NCBI GenBank assembly: GCA_030063045.1
Contig: JAQSEB010000015.1
Span: 1,984,001-2,048,000 of the forward strand
Source: Pratylenchus scribneri
Lineage: Eukaryota > Nematoda > Chromadorea > Rhabditida > Pratylenchidae
Reading direction: 5' to 3'
DNA: 64,000 nt
Shown one piece after another: positions 22,875 to 34,250 of this stretch. How positions within the stretch are numbered: the first letter of the stretch is position 1; the number at the start of each line of letters is the position of its first letter. The position numbers and the translations under genes were made by a program. The notes under the pieces were generated by a model. The model did not search any database. It saw only the letters and a program-made list of their open reading frames with translations, and was not told where the DNA came from.

Positions 22875-25800
22875 TCATTCCGCATTTTTTTCGCACAACG
22901 CTTTCACTGAACAATTGGCCAATTTGATTCCATATTGGACTTCCCCATTTTGGATACATCCAAATCCCTCACAATACAATTTCAAATAACGCAGGCCAGC
23001 TGGATAATCCTTGAATGCATATTCCACTTTGCGCCAGCTTTCAGCTTAAAAATACTAAAATACTAATTTTTATTAAATTAATTAAATACTAAAAATATTT
23101 TAATTTGAAGAGTATTCATTTACCTGAAAAATGACTGATGAATTTAGCCGAAATTTTTCGTGTTATATAACTTTGATAAATCAGACTTATTAAGAATCCT
23201 ACCTAACATACCCGTATCATTTAAATTTAACCCATGGCTGGCCTTAAGCCTAACCCTAAAAGCCCCAGTTATGGCCGAGTTATGTGGCCTCAAAAATAAA
23301 TTATTTTTCGACTCGATTTCTGGTAATTTCTGTCGTTTTTCGTGTAAATAAAATTTATTACTTTTTAATTCTAATCTTAATTATTTCTATGAATTTTTAA
23401 TTTTTAGTAAAAATACCTTCCAATGATACTTTAAAACGGCTCATGTTTTGATTTTTAAATTTTTGATAAAAAAGTTCAATAAATGAATCTATATATTTTA
23501 TATTCTGATGGTTTTTGAGTATAATATTTTGAAATTTGCATGTTTTTGCACATTTTCTTAAGATTATTTGGTTTTTTTTTAATTTAATTAAAGAAAATAA
23601 GGTACTTGTGTCGTTTACGTCCGCTTTTTTGGAAAGTGCTTGGTCCCCCCTTTGGTTTTATGATTTGGGTTAGGATTTGGGTTTAGGATACACGTAAGAT
23701 GATTCTTACCCCACCTTATCCCTAACCCAAACCTGACTGACCCTAACCCTAAATATGACAAACCAAAGGGGGGACCAAGCACTTTCCAAAAAAGCGGACG
23801 TAAACGACACAAGTACCGAAAATAATAATAAGTTTTAAAAATAAAAATTGTACCTTCCGATTGTTTGAATCGTCTTTGGATTGACATGCCAAACCATCGC
23901 CCATTCTTGTCCCAGTATTCATGCTGAAAACTATAGTTTAGTATGTGATGCCAGTAATAAGGTTATGTATGATAACGGTTTCGCTTAAAAAACTCAAAAA
24001 TATTCAGTTAGTGATAGGTATTTTAAAGAAGGCCAAAATATCGTAATTTTTTGCAAATTTGGCACTAGTGCGGTTTATAAGATGGAAGGAAAAGGATGAT
24101 GAAGAAGATCATCCTCAGCTTCATCTCTTCTTCTTCATCATCATATCATTCTCATCCTTTTTCCCTTTCATCCCGTAAACTGCACACTAGTTAACGAAAA
24201 TTTCTCTTTTTTTCTCATATTTGTAAATTTTCTAGGGGTTCTAGCGAAAATTTTTGGATAATCGGACTCAGCTCGACGAGAGGAGAAAAATCGTATACCA
24301 GAAATATCCCAACTTCTGGGCATCGCATACTTAAACTGACCCCATGTTGAATTTCACGTTGATTTTCATTTAGTAGATAATTGTCATAATCCTCGTCCTT
24401 TCTAACTTCCAGGGAACAAGTCATTGCGTATAGGGAATCGCAATCTCGTCGATTTCCGACCATTTCGGTAACAACAATGGTTGGCCGGTAATTGTCCATA
24501 ATTTCGTCCTTAAATTGAAATAAAAATTAATTAAAATGCGGAAAAAATGAAGAGTTAAAAATGAAAGAGTGATATTCGGATTTTTAATTTAATTTTTTGA
24601 TTTTTTCCTTTATAATTAATTTTGCTAATTTTTTGCTGAGAGATCAGTTTTTTTTTGATTATAATTTTTTGTGTTGGATCCTAGACTCTCAAACCTTATA
24701 ATCATTTTATAGAACTCATCAAGACGCGTCGATTGTTATATAGTTTGTCTGAGTTTGGTTCAAAACTAAAAGAGTTATAAACCAAAAACCAAAATATGGC
24801 TTAGGCGGTTTAATACTTTGAATTTTGGCTAAACAACCATAACAACTATATAGCAATCGACGCATCTCGATGAGCTCTATAAAATGGGTATAAGGTTTGG
24901 TTTTAAGGATCCGACACAAAAAAAAATATAAACAAAAAACTGATTTCTCGGCAAAAAATGCGCACCCATTTTTTAATGAGATAATCTCAAATGAAAATCA
25001 CAAATTCCCGAAAATAATATAAATTACAAAATAACAAACTGTCAATCCTTCTTCGGCCAATTTGATGACAATATACTTTGTGAAAATATGATTAGGAATG
25101 GCAATGCAGCCTGCAATTGGCTTCGTAAACCCCGGCGGAATTTTCGGCTGACCATCAAGAAAATTTGGCGGAATTTCGATTCGAACATAGTCACTAGAAT
25201 AAATGGTTAATATCAATGAGATTGCTAAATATTTTGAATAAAATAATTCGAAAAAGTGAACTTTTATAAAAACTAACCCGTCAATATTTACTAATGGCTC
25301 CCATCTCATGTCCAATGTCAGATGGCGATCGTCAAAATTCCAATTATCCTTGATGAAATTCTGGCCAAAACAGTGTTTGAGTGCGATGCATTGGAATGAT
25401 TTCGTCGAAAGGCCAACCAATTTTGGCCATTCCAACACATATCCATCATATTCCATTTTCTTTCGCCAAAAGAAATTATCCGATAAAATGCGGTTCCATT
25501 GCGGTGAGACCTGTGAAAAATTGTTAAAATTATAAAATGATTTCATCAAAATTTTTCAGCAAATAAAAGTATTTGAAAATATGGATATTTTACCTAAAAA
25601 ATATGGTAACCTTTTAATATTTGTCAGAAAAATTATGGGAATTTAGAAACATTGATAAAAGTTTAAAATTTAATGCTTACTTGATTAATCTTTCTAAAAT
25701 TTTAAATCACTTAAAATCTCGAACATGTTATCCAGAAATTTTAACCGGATTCTTAATTCAGCATTAATTTAAATACCGATGTTGTAAAATTGATTTTTAA

Positions 25801-25949
25801 TCCAAATATTGGTTTTTTCAGAAATTTCTTAATTTTTTAAAAATTTAATTAAAAACCTGAGTGCATTTCCCTATCAAATCTTTTGCTGGCATTCTCAATA
25901 GAATCTGGGCCAACCCATCATCCGACGCAGCTGACAAATCAATTGGCAT
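22875..25949 (-). CDS. F-box/FBA protein of FBXO2/6 type (copy A), 6 exons
   Basis: Minus-strand exons 25949-25857, 25510-25278, 25193-25040, 24508-24341, 23923-23854 and 23044-22875 total 888 nt (295 aa, the size of human FBXO2/FBXO6). The F-box is at residues 1-50 (GLAQILLRMPAKDLIGKCTQ). The F-box-associated domain follows, with CIALKHCFGQNFIKDN, IMDNYRPTIVVTEMV, YEAF-like strands and WRKVEYAFKDYPAGLRYLKL, ending KLANCSVKALCEKNAE. FBA domains bind N-glycans or misfolded glycoproteins and hand them to an SCF ubiquitin ligase. The exon-4 donor at 24341 was chosen because it keeps phase 0. Introns hold several palindromic elements. Copy B lies immediately upstream on the same strand. Confidence 0.87.
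23150..23345. repeat. Worn palindrome of the GGCCATATAACTTGGCC family
   Basis: TTATATAACTTTGATAAATC on the left and AGTTATGTGGCCTCAAAAAT on the right are inverted. The sequence resembles the elements at 28602-28865 and 53727-53988. Confidence 0.5.
23601..23817. mobile_element. Palindromic MITE, GGTACTTGTGTCG termini, 8-bp TSD
   Basis: The 217-bp element has near-perfect inverted arms of about 58 bp from GGTACTTGTGTCGTTTACGT through CCCCCCTTTGGTTT. Flanks are identical GAAAATAA at 23593-23600 and 23818-23825. The centre is CCCTAACCC-like. It lies in the last intron of F-box copy A. Confidence 0.9.
24630..24958. mobile_element. Palindromic MITE with GACGCGTCGATTG module
   Basis: Ends TTTTGCTGAGAGATCAG and CTGATTTCTCGGCAAAA are inverted. 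Arms carry GACGCGTCGATTGTTATATA (about 24722) and AACTATATAGCAATCGACGC (about 24843). The same architecture recurs at 33769-34068. Confidence 0.75.
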
Positions 25950-26143
25950 TTTTTTTGGTGCTGTTATTCTCTTGTTTGGATATTTGATAATGAATTTATT
26001 AGGTAATTTGGCCAAAACTTTGTATTTTTAATAAAATTGAAATAATTCAAAATATGTTTCTTTATAACTGTAAGGATGTGATCAAAAATGTGAGACATGA
26101 ACAAAAATAATTTCCCATATCTATTTCATCAATATATTTTTTA

Positions 26144-28020
26144 TTAATTTGCATTTTTCTCGCATAATGCTTTCACTGAACAATTTGCCAATTTGAGTCC
26201 ATGGCCATTTCCAGAGCCTGCACTAAACAAATGCAAATAACGCATGCCAGCCGGGTAATCCTTGAAATTAATCTCCATTCGGTGCCAGCCTTCATCTAAC
26301 ATAATAAAAAAATTGATGAGATGAATTTATCATTTCAAATTTTTCAATTTAGGAGACAATTAAATTATTTTTTTAAAGAATAGGATGTAAATACGTCATT
26401 ATGGCACTATTTGGATTTATGGACTTTTTGAAAAATTTTTTCTAAGTCTCGCTGGAATGTGTTGGAACTGCGGAGGAATGTAAGAGTGGACTCCGGAGTG
26501 TGCGTAGCCGAAGCGCGGGAACTGGACGAGCTTGTGGCGAGCGAAGCGAGCCACAAGCTCGTCTGGTCGCGCGGAGGCGGAGCAACTCGGATGAGTCCAC
26601 TCTGAAATGCCCACCGGAGCAGTTCCAATCCGTATTTCCTTTGCGCAACTTTTTTTTAACTTTTTCGGTCGTAACTTTTTTATTTTTGGGTTTTATGTAA
26701 AACTAATAGCAGATTCATGCTCAGCTCGTCGAGACGAGTCGATTGGTATATCATTTCATGATTTTGAAAAAAATTTTCAAAAAGTCCATATATCCAAATA
26801 GCGTCTAATAAATTATTATGTAAAATTAATGATGAACCTCGCCCTTGTCTGAAATGAAATGTGACCATTTGGGCAATCCATTGGTCATTTTCATCACGTA
26901 TTAATTCGCGTTCATTTTTATGTGGAAATTTGAAAAATTGACCACGTAGATTACCGCTAACTTCCAGACAACATTTCATCACATATTTGGCCGCGCAATC
27001 TCGACGATTTCCAACCAATTCGGTAACAACTATTGTTGGCCGGAATTTGTCCATAATTTCGTCCTTAAGTTTAATAAAATATAAAAAATTTTTTTTTAAA
27101 ATTAACTGTTAATCCTTCATCGGCCAATTTGATGACGATATGGTTAATGAGCGGATTTTCAGCAATGGCAATGCAGGCTGGAATTGGCTTGTCATATGCT
27201 GTTGGCATTTCAGGCTGGCCATCAAGAAATGCAGGCGGAATTTCGATTCGAGCTATGTAGCTGCAAAAAATGTTATAATAATATCATTTGATTTTTAAAT
27301 TCTTTGGGAAAATGCTTAAAATTTCCAATCTTTTAAAGAATTAACCTGTCAGCACAATCTCCTTTTGGCCAAATAATTCGACCTGCTACCCATCTGGGAT
27401 CCAATATTAAACTTTGCTCATTTTGTAATTGCAAATTCCAACTATCTTTTAGGAAATTTCGTTTAAAACAATGTTTGAGTGCCATCCACTGGAATGATTT
27501 CAGCGAAAGGCCAACCAATTTTGGCCATTCCAACACATATCCATCATATTCCATTTTCTTTCGCCAAAAGAAATTGTCTGATAAAATGCGGTTCCATTGC
27601 GGTGAGACCTGTGAAAAATTGTTAATTTCAAAATTTTTTAGCAAATAAAAGTTTTTGAAAATATGGAAATTTTTCCTAAATAATATTGAAACATTTTAAT
27701 GTTTTTTAGAAAAATTATGTTAAATTTAGAAACATTGATAAAGTTCAAAATTTAATGCTTACTGATTAATCTTTCAAAAATTTTAAATCACTTAAAATCT
27801 GCCAACAATTTTAATTCTGGCAATTTTCGCCGATTCGTAAACCGGGTAACTTTAATTTTAATTATTATTGATTTTTGACTTTTTTTTAAAAAAAAATCTT
27901 TTTTCGATTTTAAAATTGAATCAAAACCTGAGTGCATTGTCCAATCAAATCCCTGACGGGAACTCTCAACAGGATCAAGGCTAAACCATCGTCCGAGGCA
28001 GCCGACAAATCAATTGCCAT
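26144..28020 (-). CDS. F-box/FBA protein of FBXO2/6 type (copy B), 5 exons
   Basis: Minus-strand exons 28020-27928, 27608-27346, 27260-27107, 27063-26838 and 26295-26144 total 888 nt (295 aa), the same length as copy A. The F-box is MAIDLSAASDDGLALILLRV and onward; FBA landmarks are MALKHCFKRNF, IMDKFRPTIVVTELVGNRRD, FKDYPAGMRYLHLF and KLANCSVKALCEKNAN. Compared with copy A the VSPQWNRILSDNFFWRKKME block is identical, while the middle (residues about 180-225) differs strongly in sequence and has one intron fewer. The last intron holds a GC-rich transposon. Confidence 0.88.
26403..26805. mobile_element. Palindromic MITE with GC-rich core (copy 1)
   Basis: Ends GGCACTATTTGGAT and ATCCAAATAGCGTC are inverted. 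The 26440-26640 core is GC-rich in an AT-rich region and contains a hairpin, GACGAGCTTGTGGCGAGCG against CCACAAGCTCGTC. A close copy lies at 45463-45822. No matching 8-bp flank was found here. The 60-75-codon frames in the core are artefacts. Confidence 0.75.
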
Positions 28021-28601
28021 TTTTTTTGTTGGTATTGTTATTCTCTTGTTGAATATTTCTGACAAAAAAATCTAATTAAAATTATTTGTGAATTGAATAA
28101 TTTATAATGTAAATAATTCAGTAAATAAGATCAAAACTTGGCAATTTAATACAATGAAAATAAATAAATTAATTAAATTTATTAAACTTTACGCATTAAT
28201 AATTACCATCAAAATTAAACAGAAATTAAAATGATAATATTTTTAAAAACAATTATATTCATTCATTCATCAATGCATATAACAACATTCTTCATCCGTA
28301 ACAGGGCATCTTAAAAAAGAACACATTCTTTTAATGATGAGTAATTAATGATAAATAGAGACCGGATTTGTAGGTGTTTGCATCAGATTTGATGAGAAAA
28401 CCATATAAATAATGAATGTTTTTGTGCATTTATTTCATGTTTTTTATGAAATTTTTTAACCTATTTTGGCACTTTTTTGAGGGAAAATTTCACTACAAAA
28501 ATGCAATAAAACCAAAAATTACTATTTTGGAGTTTGTGGCAAATTCCCGTAAAAACTTTAGGTACCTATTTTGCGATTTTTGTGATATAAAAATGGAAGT
28601 C
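28021..28601. other. Intergenic, likely promoter of F-box copy B; no gene seen
   Basis: AT-rich with no supportable coding region. An 85-codon plus-strand frame at 28416 is low-complexity and runs into a transposon. Confidence 0.4.
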
Positions 28602-28865
28602 ACTTATTTTGGCAAAAAAAAAACTGATTTTATCTTTCTTGTCGAAAAATATTATATTTTTGAGGCCATATAACTTGGCCAAATCAGACTTCTTTAAGAT
28701 TCCCTAACCCCGAGCCCTTATTAGCCCCTAATCCCATGCTTGCCCTAAACCTAACCCTAGCCCTAAACCCCTAGTTATGGCCAAGTTATATGGCCTCAAA
28801 AATATAATATTTTTCGACACGAACGAATTTTGCCAAAATCAGTGTTTTTTTTTGCCAAAATAAGT
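28602..28865. mobile_element. Palindromic MITE, ACTTATTTTGGCAAAA termini
   Basis: Ends ACTTATTTTGGCAAAAAAAA and its inverse at 28850-28865. Arms include GAGGCCATATAACTTGGCC and GGCCAAGTTATATGGCCTC. The same arms occur at 53727-53988. Confidence 0.75.
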
Positions 28866-28901
28866 TTATCTCTCTAAAAATCCGGTTCCTGGGATGATAA
28901 A

Positions 28902-31900
28902 TTAAACAAACCCGTCCGGGTGAATTTGTTTAAATTTGCAATGCATTGTTTTCATCCGTTTTGATTTGCCATTTTCCTCTGGCCATTTCCGAATTGAAAC
29001 CCATCCTTTTTGTACGCAAAATAATTGGTAGAAATTGCGCAAAAATGTTTGCAGGCCTTTGTCTTGATTTGAAAGAATTTCGCGATCGGCGGTGGTCAAC
29101 ACTTTTTCACTGATAGTCGACAACATTTCGGCACCACCACAACGCCAGCCACTGCAAAAAGGGAGGGGTTTTAAAGATAATTAAATTATTTGTTTGAAAA
29201 ATATTTAAATTATCGAAAAAAACATTAAAAAAATATCGAAAAATATGAAAATTTTTAACGGTTCAGAAGTTTGTCCTATTAGACCAAAATCGGTTAAAAT
29301 CGTTAGAAATTTGTGGCTTCGAATTTTGGGGCCCTTTTAAAAAACAATTGCTGCCCAATATTGATTATCTGAAGACTCTTCCTCTGAAACCTTTTAAAAT
29401 CATAAATTTGGCCCTAAATTTTACTTTATAAAGTTATATTTGTTATCATTTTGATGGGAACGCAAATTTCGCCACATGAATACCTTTTAATTTTGACTAG
29501 CGTTTTAACTAATTCTATCCAAAGTTATATGGTTTAAAAATGTAGGACAAACCCCTGAACCTTAATAATTATTTTGGTACCATTTACTCTTTTCGGTTTT
29601 TCGACATTTTCAATGTTTTTTGGACATTTTAAATATTTTCCATATTTATTTAAACCTGATATTCTCGTTGGGATTAATGCTGATTAAGAATTCCAAAATT
29701 CTTTTGGCCAAATCAAGTCGAATCTCCCAAGGTATTTGGGTACAATTACGCACCTTAACAAATCAATATTTGATGTTTAATTAAAGAGGACCGAAAGGTA
29801 TTTACGGGTTATCTGGGAGCGGATTTTTTCACCCTCTAAATTACCTTATGTTACCCCCAAAAAATGAAAATCCTAGAATCATCTAAAATCATGTTTTTTC
29901 ATCCTTTTACATTCAAATATGAATATTAAAATAAGAATCTAAAAAAAATTTCAAAATCTGCCCCCAGATGCCCAGATAACCCGTAAGTACCGACCGAAAT
30001 ATGGTATGACCAAATTTTGAGCACTATATCCAACTTTTTAGATGAATATTATCATTAAGCTTAAGGATTGCCGGTGATTGAGTTTAGTTGATCAATGAAA
30101 GAATTTGTGGATTTGATTGTAAATTGCAAAAAATCATGACATGACCAAAAAAAACTACATAATAGGCCAAAAACGGGTAAATTTAGGCAAATTTAACGTT
30201 TTTTGACCAAATTTTCTGGCACATTGTCGTTTTGATAAATCATTTTGAAGTCAAAATGCTCTAAAAAAGAGTTTAACAAAATTGTATAAATTTTAATATT
30301 AAATAAGTGCACAAAATTCGGACAGCACAAAATAAAACACCAAAATATTCTTACTTCCATTTTTGGTGGCAATGGTGTGAATTGATCTCGGCCAGCCACT
30401 CGTTTTGCTTCCTCCAACAGTTCCGAAATTATCTCTTCAATATTCGATGGCAATCCTTCGGCGGGAATAATCCCAACGAAACATTTCTGTAAGAAAAATA
30501 AAATGTTGGTTTCTAAAATTAAAAAAAATGTTGCCGGAAACCGAATAGTATGTCTCATGGTTTTTGGCCCATATATTGGTCATATTTTAAATGTGACCTA
30601 TTTCGGAAATTGGCCTTTCAGGGAAAAGGACAAGATTTTAGGAGGCCGGCCGTTTTTGGTAATCTTGGCTTCTGGGCTACGAAGAGACTAATGGTTAAAT
30701 TAGTCTATGAAATTTCAATTTCATACCAGAATTAAAGCTTAGACGTTTAAAGAACGGTTTCGTTTTTCAAAACTAGTTCATATACCGTTCTGAAATTGAA
30801 ATTACACAGATTATATCAACCATGCCGAGTCGAACAAAAAACAGATTCTTTCGTCTCTACGAAAACATTAAGTCAAAGATTTCAAAGATTGGCAAATTCA
30901 GGACTAATTAATTTCTAGATGAATTGCCCAATTTCTTTGTAACATTTCATTTAATTTTCCATTTTCTACTCTTTAAAATGATTGAGTGTTTAATTTGGCT
31001 AAAATTTATAAAAAATCTATGACCCAAAAACCTTGAGATTAACCGAAGAATTGTCTCAAATCAATTTTTGGTGAATAATTTCAAATCAAAATTTGCCTTT
31101 TTCCTTGATGAAATTCGAAGATCATCGGTCATCACCGTAAAGCCAAGTCGTAGGCATATCGATTTAATGTATGCATAATATTGTTCACTGAGTCCGCCAA
31201 CAATTTGGCGAAGATGTAATTTTGGATGATGTTTGGCAAATTTTGAGTAGAAATTAAATGGGCAACATGGAAGCAGGAAAAAGTTGCATTGAAGCCTACA
31301 AATTTTTGGGAAAATTTGTTTAAAAAAATGTTTAATAAAATTCCGAAATTTTTAAAATTTAAAATTTTTGAAAATTTCAAAAATTTTTAAAAATTCAAAA
31401 AATTTTTTCTCGTTAATTTTGGATGCCATACATGAATTTGATTATATTTCAGTTCATATTTTTCCGTCTTGGTATGTTAAAAGCAGTGTTGTAAAAACGT
31501 CCTCGTCTTTCGTCTCGTCTTAAAAAAGAGACGAAAAGACGAGACGAGAGACGAGGGGGTAAAAAGGCAAAGACGAAGACGAGAGACGAGGGGGTAAAAA
31601 GGCCAAGACGAAAGACGAAGACGAGAGACGAGGGGGAAAAAGAAAATGGTAAATTGACGAAAAAAAGACGAAAAAATAGACGTTTGAGACGAATTTTTCG
31701 TCTTTTTTCTCGTCTCGTCAGACGAAAAGACGAGACGAGTGACGAGGGGGTAAAAAGGCCAAGACGAAAGACGAAGACGAGAGACGAGGGGGAAAAAAGG
31801 CCAAGACGAAAGACGAAGACGAGAGACGAGATTTTGAAATTTTTACAACACTGGTTAAAAGCAATGTCAGTATTTTTACCATTTGTGACCTATCCATGTA

Positions 31901-33667
31901 AATGTTGGGACTATGCTTATGCTTACTAAGATTGGCGTAAATTTTTATGTTACAGGTTACAGCTAATATTGGAAATTAAATAATTACCAAATTAGCTAGG
32001 TACTGGAGTAGATAATTTCGTAAATATCGACTTTTAATAACCCATAGACTTGAGAATAAGCTTATTCGACTCGGTTTCTTCATTTTAATCTATGAAATTT
32101 TAATTTTAGACAAAAATAAAAATAGGCAAAAGCTCACAAGCTAAAACCGGTTTGGGTTTAGACAACGGTTTTACTTTTCAAAACAAACTTATATTTCGAT
32201 GTAAAATTGAAATTTCATAGACTAAACCAACTATAGCGAATCGATTGAAATTATTTGTGGGTATCGAGGTTACCAAGAAGGTGAGATTTCAAAAATTAGC
32301 TAACCATCATCTAGCTAATTTTGTGGTCTTATTCAATTTCCAATATTAGCTATAAATACCAAAAATCTAAAAATGTTTTCTGGCAATAATACGAAATTTC
32401 TAAATTTTTTCGTGTACTCAAATTTTAAAAATTTGTGCAAAATTTGCATAAATTTCAAATAAAAACCTTGCAGCCATAACCGGGACCCAAGGTGTGAGTT
32501 CATCGCTGTGATTGCCAATTAGAAAATCCGATTGGCCGAGCAAATCCCGGGTCGAATCCATTTCGGATGGATTCAATGCCAATTGTCGAATATCGCTGCC
32601 TTCTTGCCGAAATTGGGCCCAACTTTTTCGTTCCCTCACATCTACACCGAAACCGGGAATATTCGATTTGGTCAACAAATGAACCAAAAGACCATTGCCG
32701 CAACCGATGTCGACAAAACCTTTGAATATTAAGTTTAGGTCCAACAAAAATTGATTTTTTTAAGTTAAAAATTGAAGAAAAAATTTTTTGGATAAGACCA
32801 AACTTTTCGCTGTTTATAAGAACTTTGAACTCATCAGGGAGTGAACCACTTTAGGTAATTTTAATATCAAATTAAAGAGCAAAATTTCATATTTTTTAAA
32901 AATGTTTCAGTATTGAAGGAGTAATGTTCAAAAAAAAATTTCGCTAATCCATGGTAAGTATATTTTAAACTATTTTAGTGGCACAACTCCATCAGAAAAT
33001 TCATTCAGTCTTTAGCGAGTTTTATTGTTATATTATAAACGGCATAAAGTTGGCAAAACAACGCCAAAATGGGCTTTTCCATTTTCCTCTGAGTAATTTG
33101 ATTTTGTTATTTTCATCAAATATTTTACTTAATTCAATACATTTTAAGATTATAAATGTTAAAAGCATGAATTGACCTCCATTTCGTCCTACATTTATGG
33201 CAGTCTTAGTAAGCCCAATGCCAACATTTAACATCGAAAATGTCACACATTTGACAAATGTTAGTATTGACTTATCAAGATGGCCAAAATGTACAGAAAT
33301 GAAATCAAATTCATGTTTAGCAACAAAATTATTCGTTGAAATATTTTCGACATTTTGAAATTAATTTTATTGGAAACCTTTTTTCGGTTCGATGCCATAT
33401 TTTCGCCATAATTCCAACAAATACGATGCAATTCCGCAATCCTCGAAAACATGTTTGTTTGGATCGGTCTTTTCCATCCATTGCTGAAAAAATAACAATT
33501 TTATTAAAAAACCAATAAAAATTTTATACATCACGAATCGGGCGGCCTAATTTCTCCTTCATGTGTTTATATGTTGTCTCATATTGTGCATTATTTATTA
33601 GCTGATTAGTGCTTGATGAAGGCACCGTTTTCATGTCATTTTGTTGGTTAACTTTTTCTATTGTCAT
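28902..33667 (-). CDS. trm44: TRM44-type tRNA (uracil-2'-O)-methyltransferase, 7 exons
   Basis: Minus-strand exons 33667-33530, 33483-33378, 32719-32467, 31295-31097, 30486-30355, 29753-29656 and 29151-28902 total 1176 nt (391 aa) with all phases consistent. The SAM-binding motif is [16 protein letters not shown] with [12 protein letters not shown]. The family's diagnostic [17 protein letters not shown] and [15 protein letters not shown] follow, then [15 protein letters not shown]. Upstream, [15 protein letters not shown] matches the family's entry helix. The yeast enzyme makes 2'-O-methyl-U44 in tRNA-Ser; the role here is by homology. Length is at the short end for the family. The exon 4 donor is GC rather than GT (31096). 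Several introns contain transposons. Confidence 0.9.
29797..29991. mobile_element. Palindromic MITE, GGTATTTACGGG termini, 8-bp TSD
   Basis: A 195-bp element from GGTATTTACGGGTTATCTGG to CCAGATAACCCGTAAGTACC, with identical flanks GACCGAAA at 29789-29796 and 29992-29999. It is in an intron of the methyltransferase gene. Confidence 0.88.
30535..30900. repeat. Imperfect palindrome in a methyltransferase-gene intron
   Basis: TTAGTCTATGAAATTTCAAT at about 30701 pairs with GAAATTGAAATTACACAGAT at about 30792. The motif TAGTCTATGAAATTTCAATT also recurs near 32090, 32215 and 41655. Borders are unclear. Confidence 0.45.
31484..31853. mobile_element. hAT-like MITE, TIR CAGTGTTGTAAAAA, 8-bp TSD
   Basis: Ends CAGTGTTGTAAAAA / TTTTTACAACACTG are flanked by identical GTTAAAAG at 31476-31483 and 31854-31861. 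The 370-bp interior is made of AGACGAGAGACGAGGGGG-type tandem repeats with a short complementary part, so it can fold. It is in an intron of the methyltransferase gene. Confidence 0.9.
31966..32354. repeat. Palindrome, GCTAATATTGGAAATT ends
   Basis: AGCTAATATTGGAAATTAAA on the left and TCAATTTCCAATATTAGCT on the right are inverted. Inner parts share the TATGAAATTT / CATAGACTAAACC motifs of other palindromes here. No target duplication was recognised. Confidence 0.6.
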
Positions 33668-33768
33668 CTAAATAATAGAAAATAAAATATTTTTAGAGAG
33701 TTTGAGACAATTCCTATAATTTCAAGGTTTTTTAGACATAATTTTTAATTAGAGAAAATGTTTTTTTA

Positions 33769-34068
33769 CCAAGAGATCGGTTTTTTGATTATAACTTGTT
33801 AATGCTTGATCTCAAAACCCCAAATCTTATAACATTTTATAGAGCTTATCAAGACGCGTCGATGTTTTATAGTTTGTTGAAGTTTGGTTCAAAACTAAAA
33901 GTGTTATGAACCAAAAACTAAAATTAAACGATTTAACCTTTTAGTTTTGAACCAAACTTCAACAAATTATATATCAATCGACGCGCTTGATAAGCTCTAT
34001 AAAATTGTTATAAGGTTTGGTGTTTTGGGATCAAGCTGTAACAAGTTATAATCAAGATTAGCTTTGGT
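33769..34068. mobile_element. Palindromic MITE with GACGCGTCGAT module (same family as 24630)
   Basis: Arms include GATTATAACTTGTTA against TAACAAGTTATAATC, and AAGACGCGTCGATG (about 33852) against CAATCGACGCGCTTGATAAG (about 33975). It lies just upstream of the methyltransferase start. Confidence 0.7.
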
Positions 34069-34250
34069 CCTTTAAGTATCAATTAGACATTTTTTATTTT
34101 TCTTACATAAAAAGGGGAACTGCCATATTTGCGCATTTCACTTAAGTCATTTTAACATTTCAATTAAACTATGTTTTTATAAGTTTTTATAACATTTATT
34201 AAAGAATGTTTTGAAAATTGTTTTAAAGGGTTCACAACATGTTGAACCCG

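Noticed and set aside
23680..23760. CCCTAACCC stretches resembling telomere repeats (also near 5580, 28740, 42340, 53830)
   Set aside because: They are short, irregular, inside palindromic elements, and nematode telomeres are TTAGGC; not telomeric.
26440..26640. Possible tRNA-derived SINE or structural RNA gene
   Set aside because: No recognisable A/B box pair or cloverleaf; only an internal hairpin could be supported.
26407..26801. GC-rich 60-75-codon ORFs, repeated at 45467-45708
   Set aside because: They are parts of a two-copy transposon core, open in several frames because it is GC-rich; no protein family.
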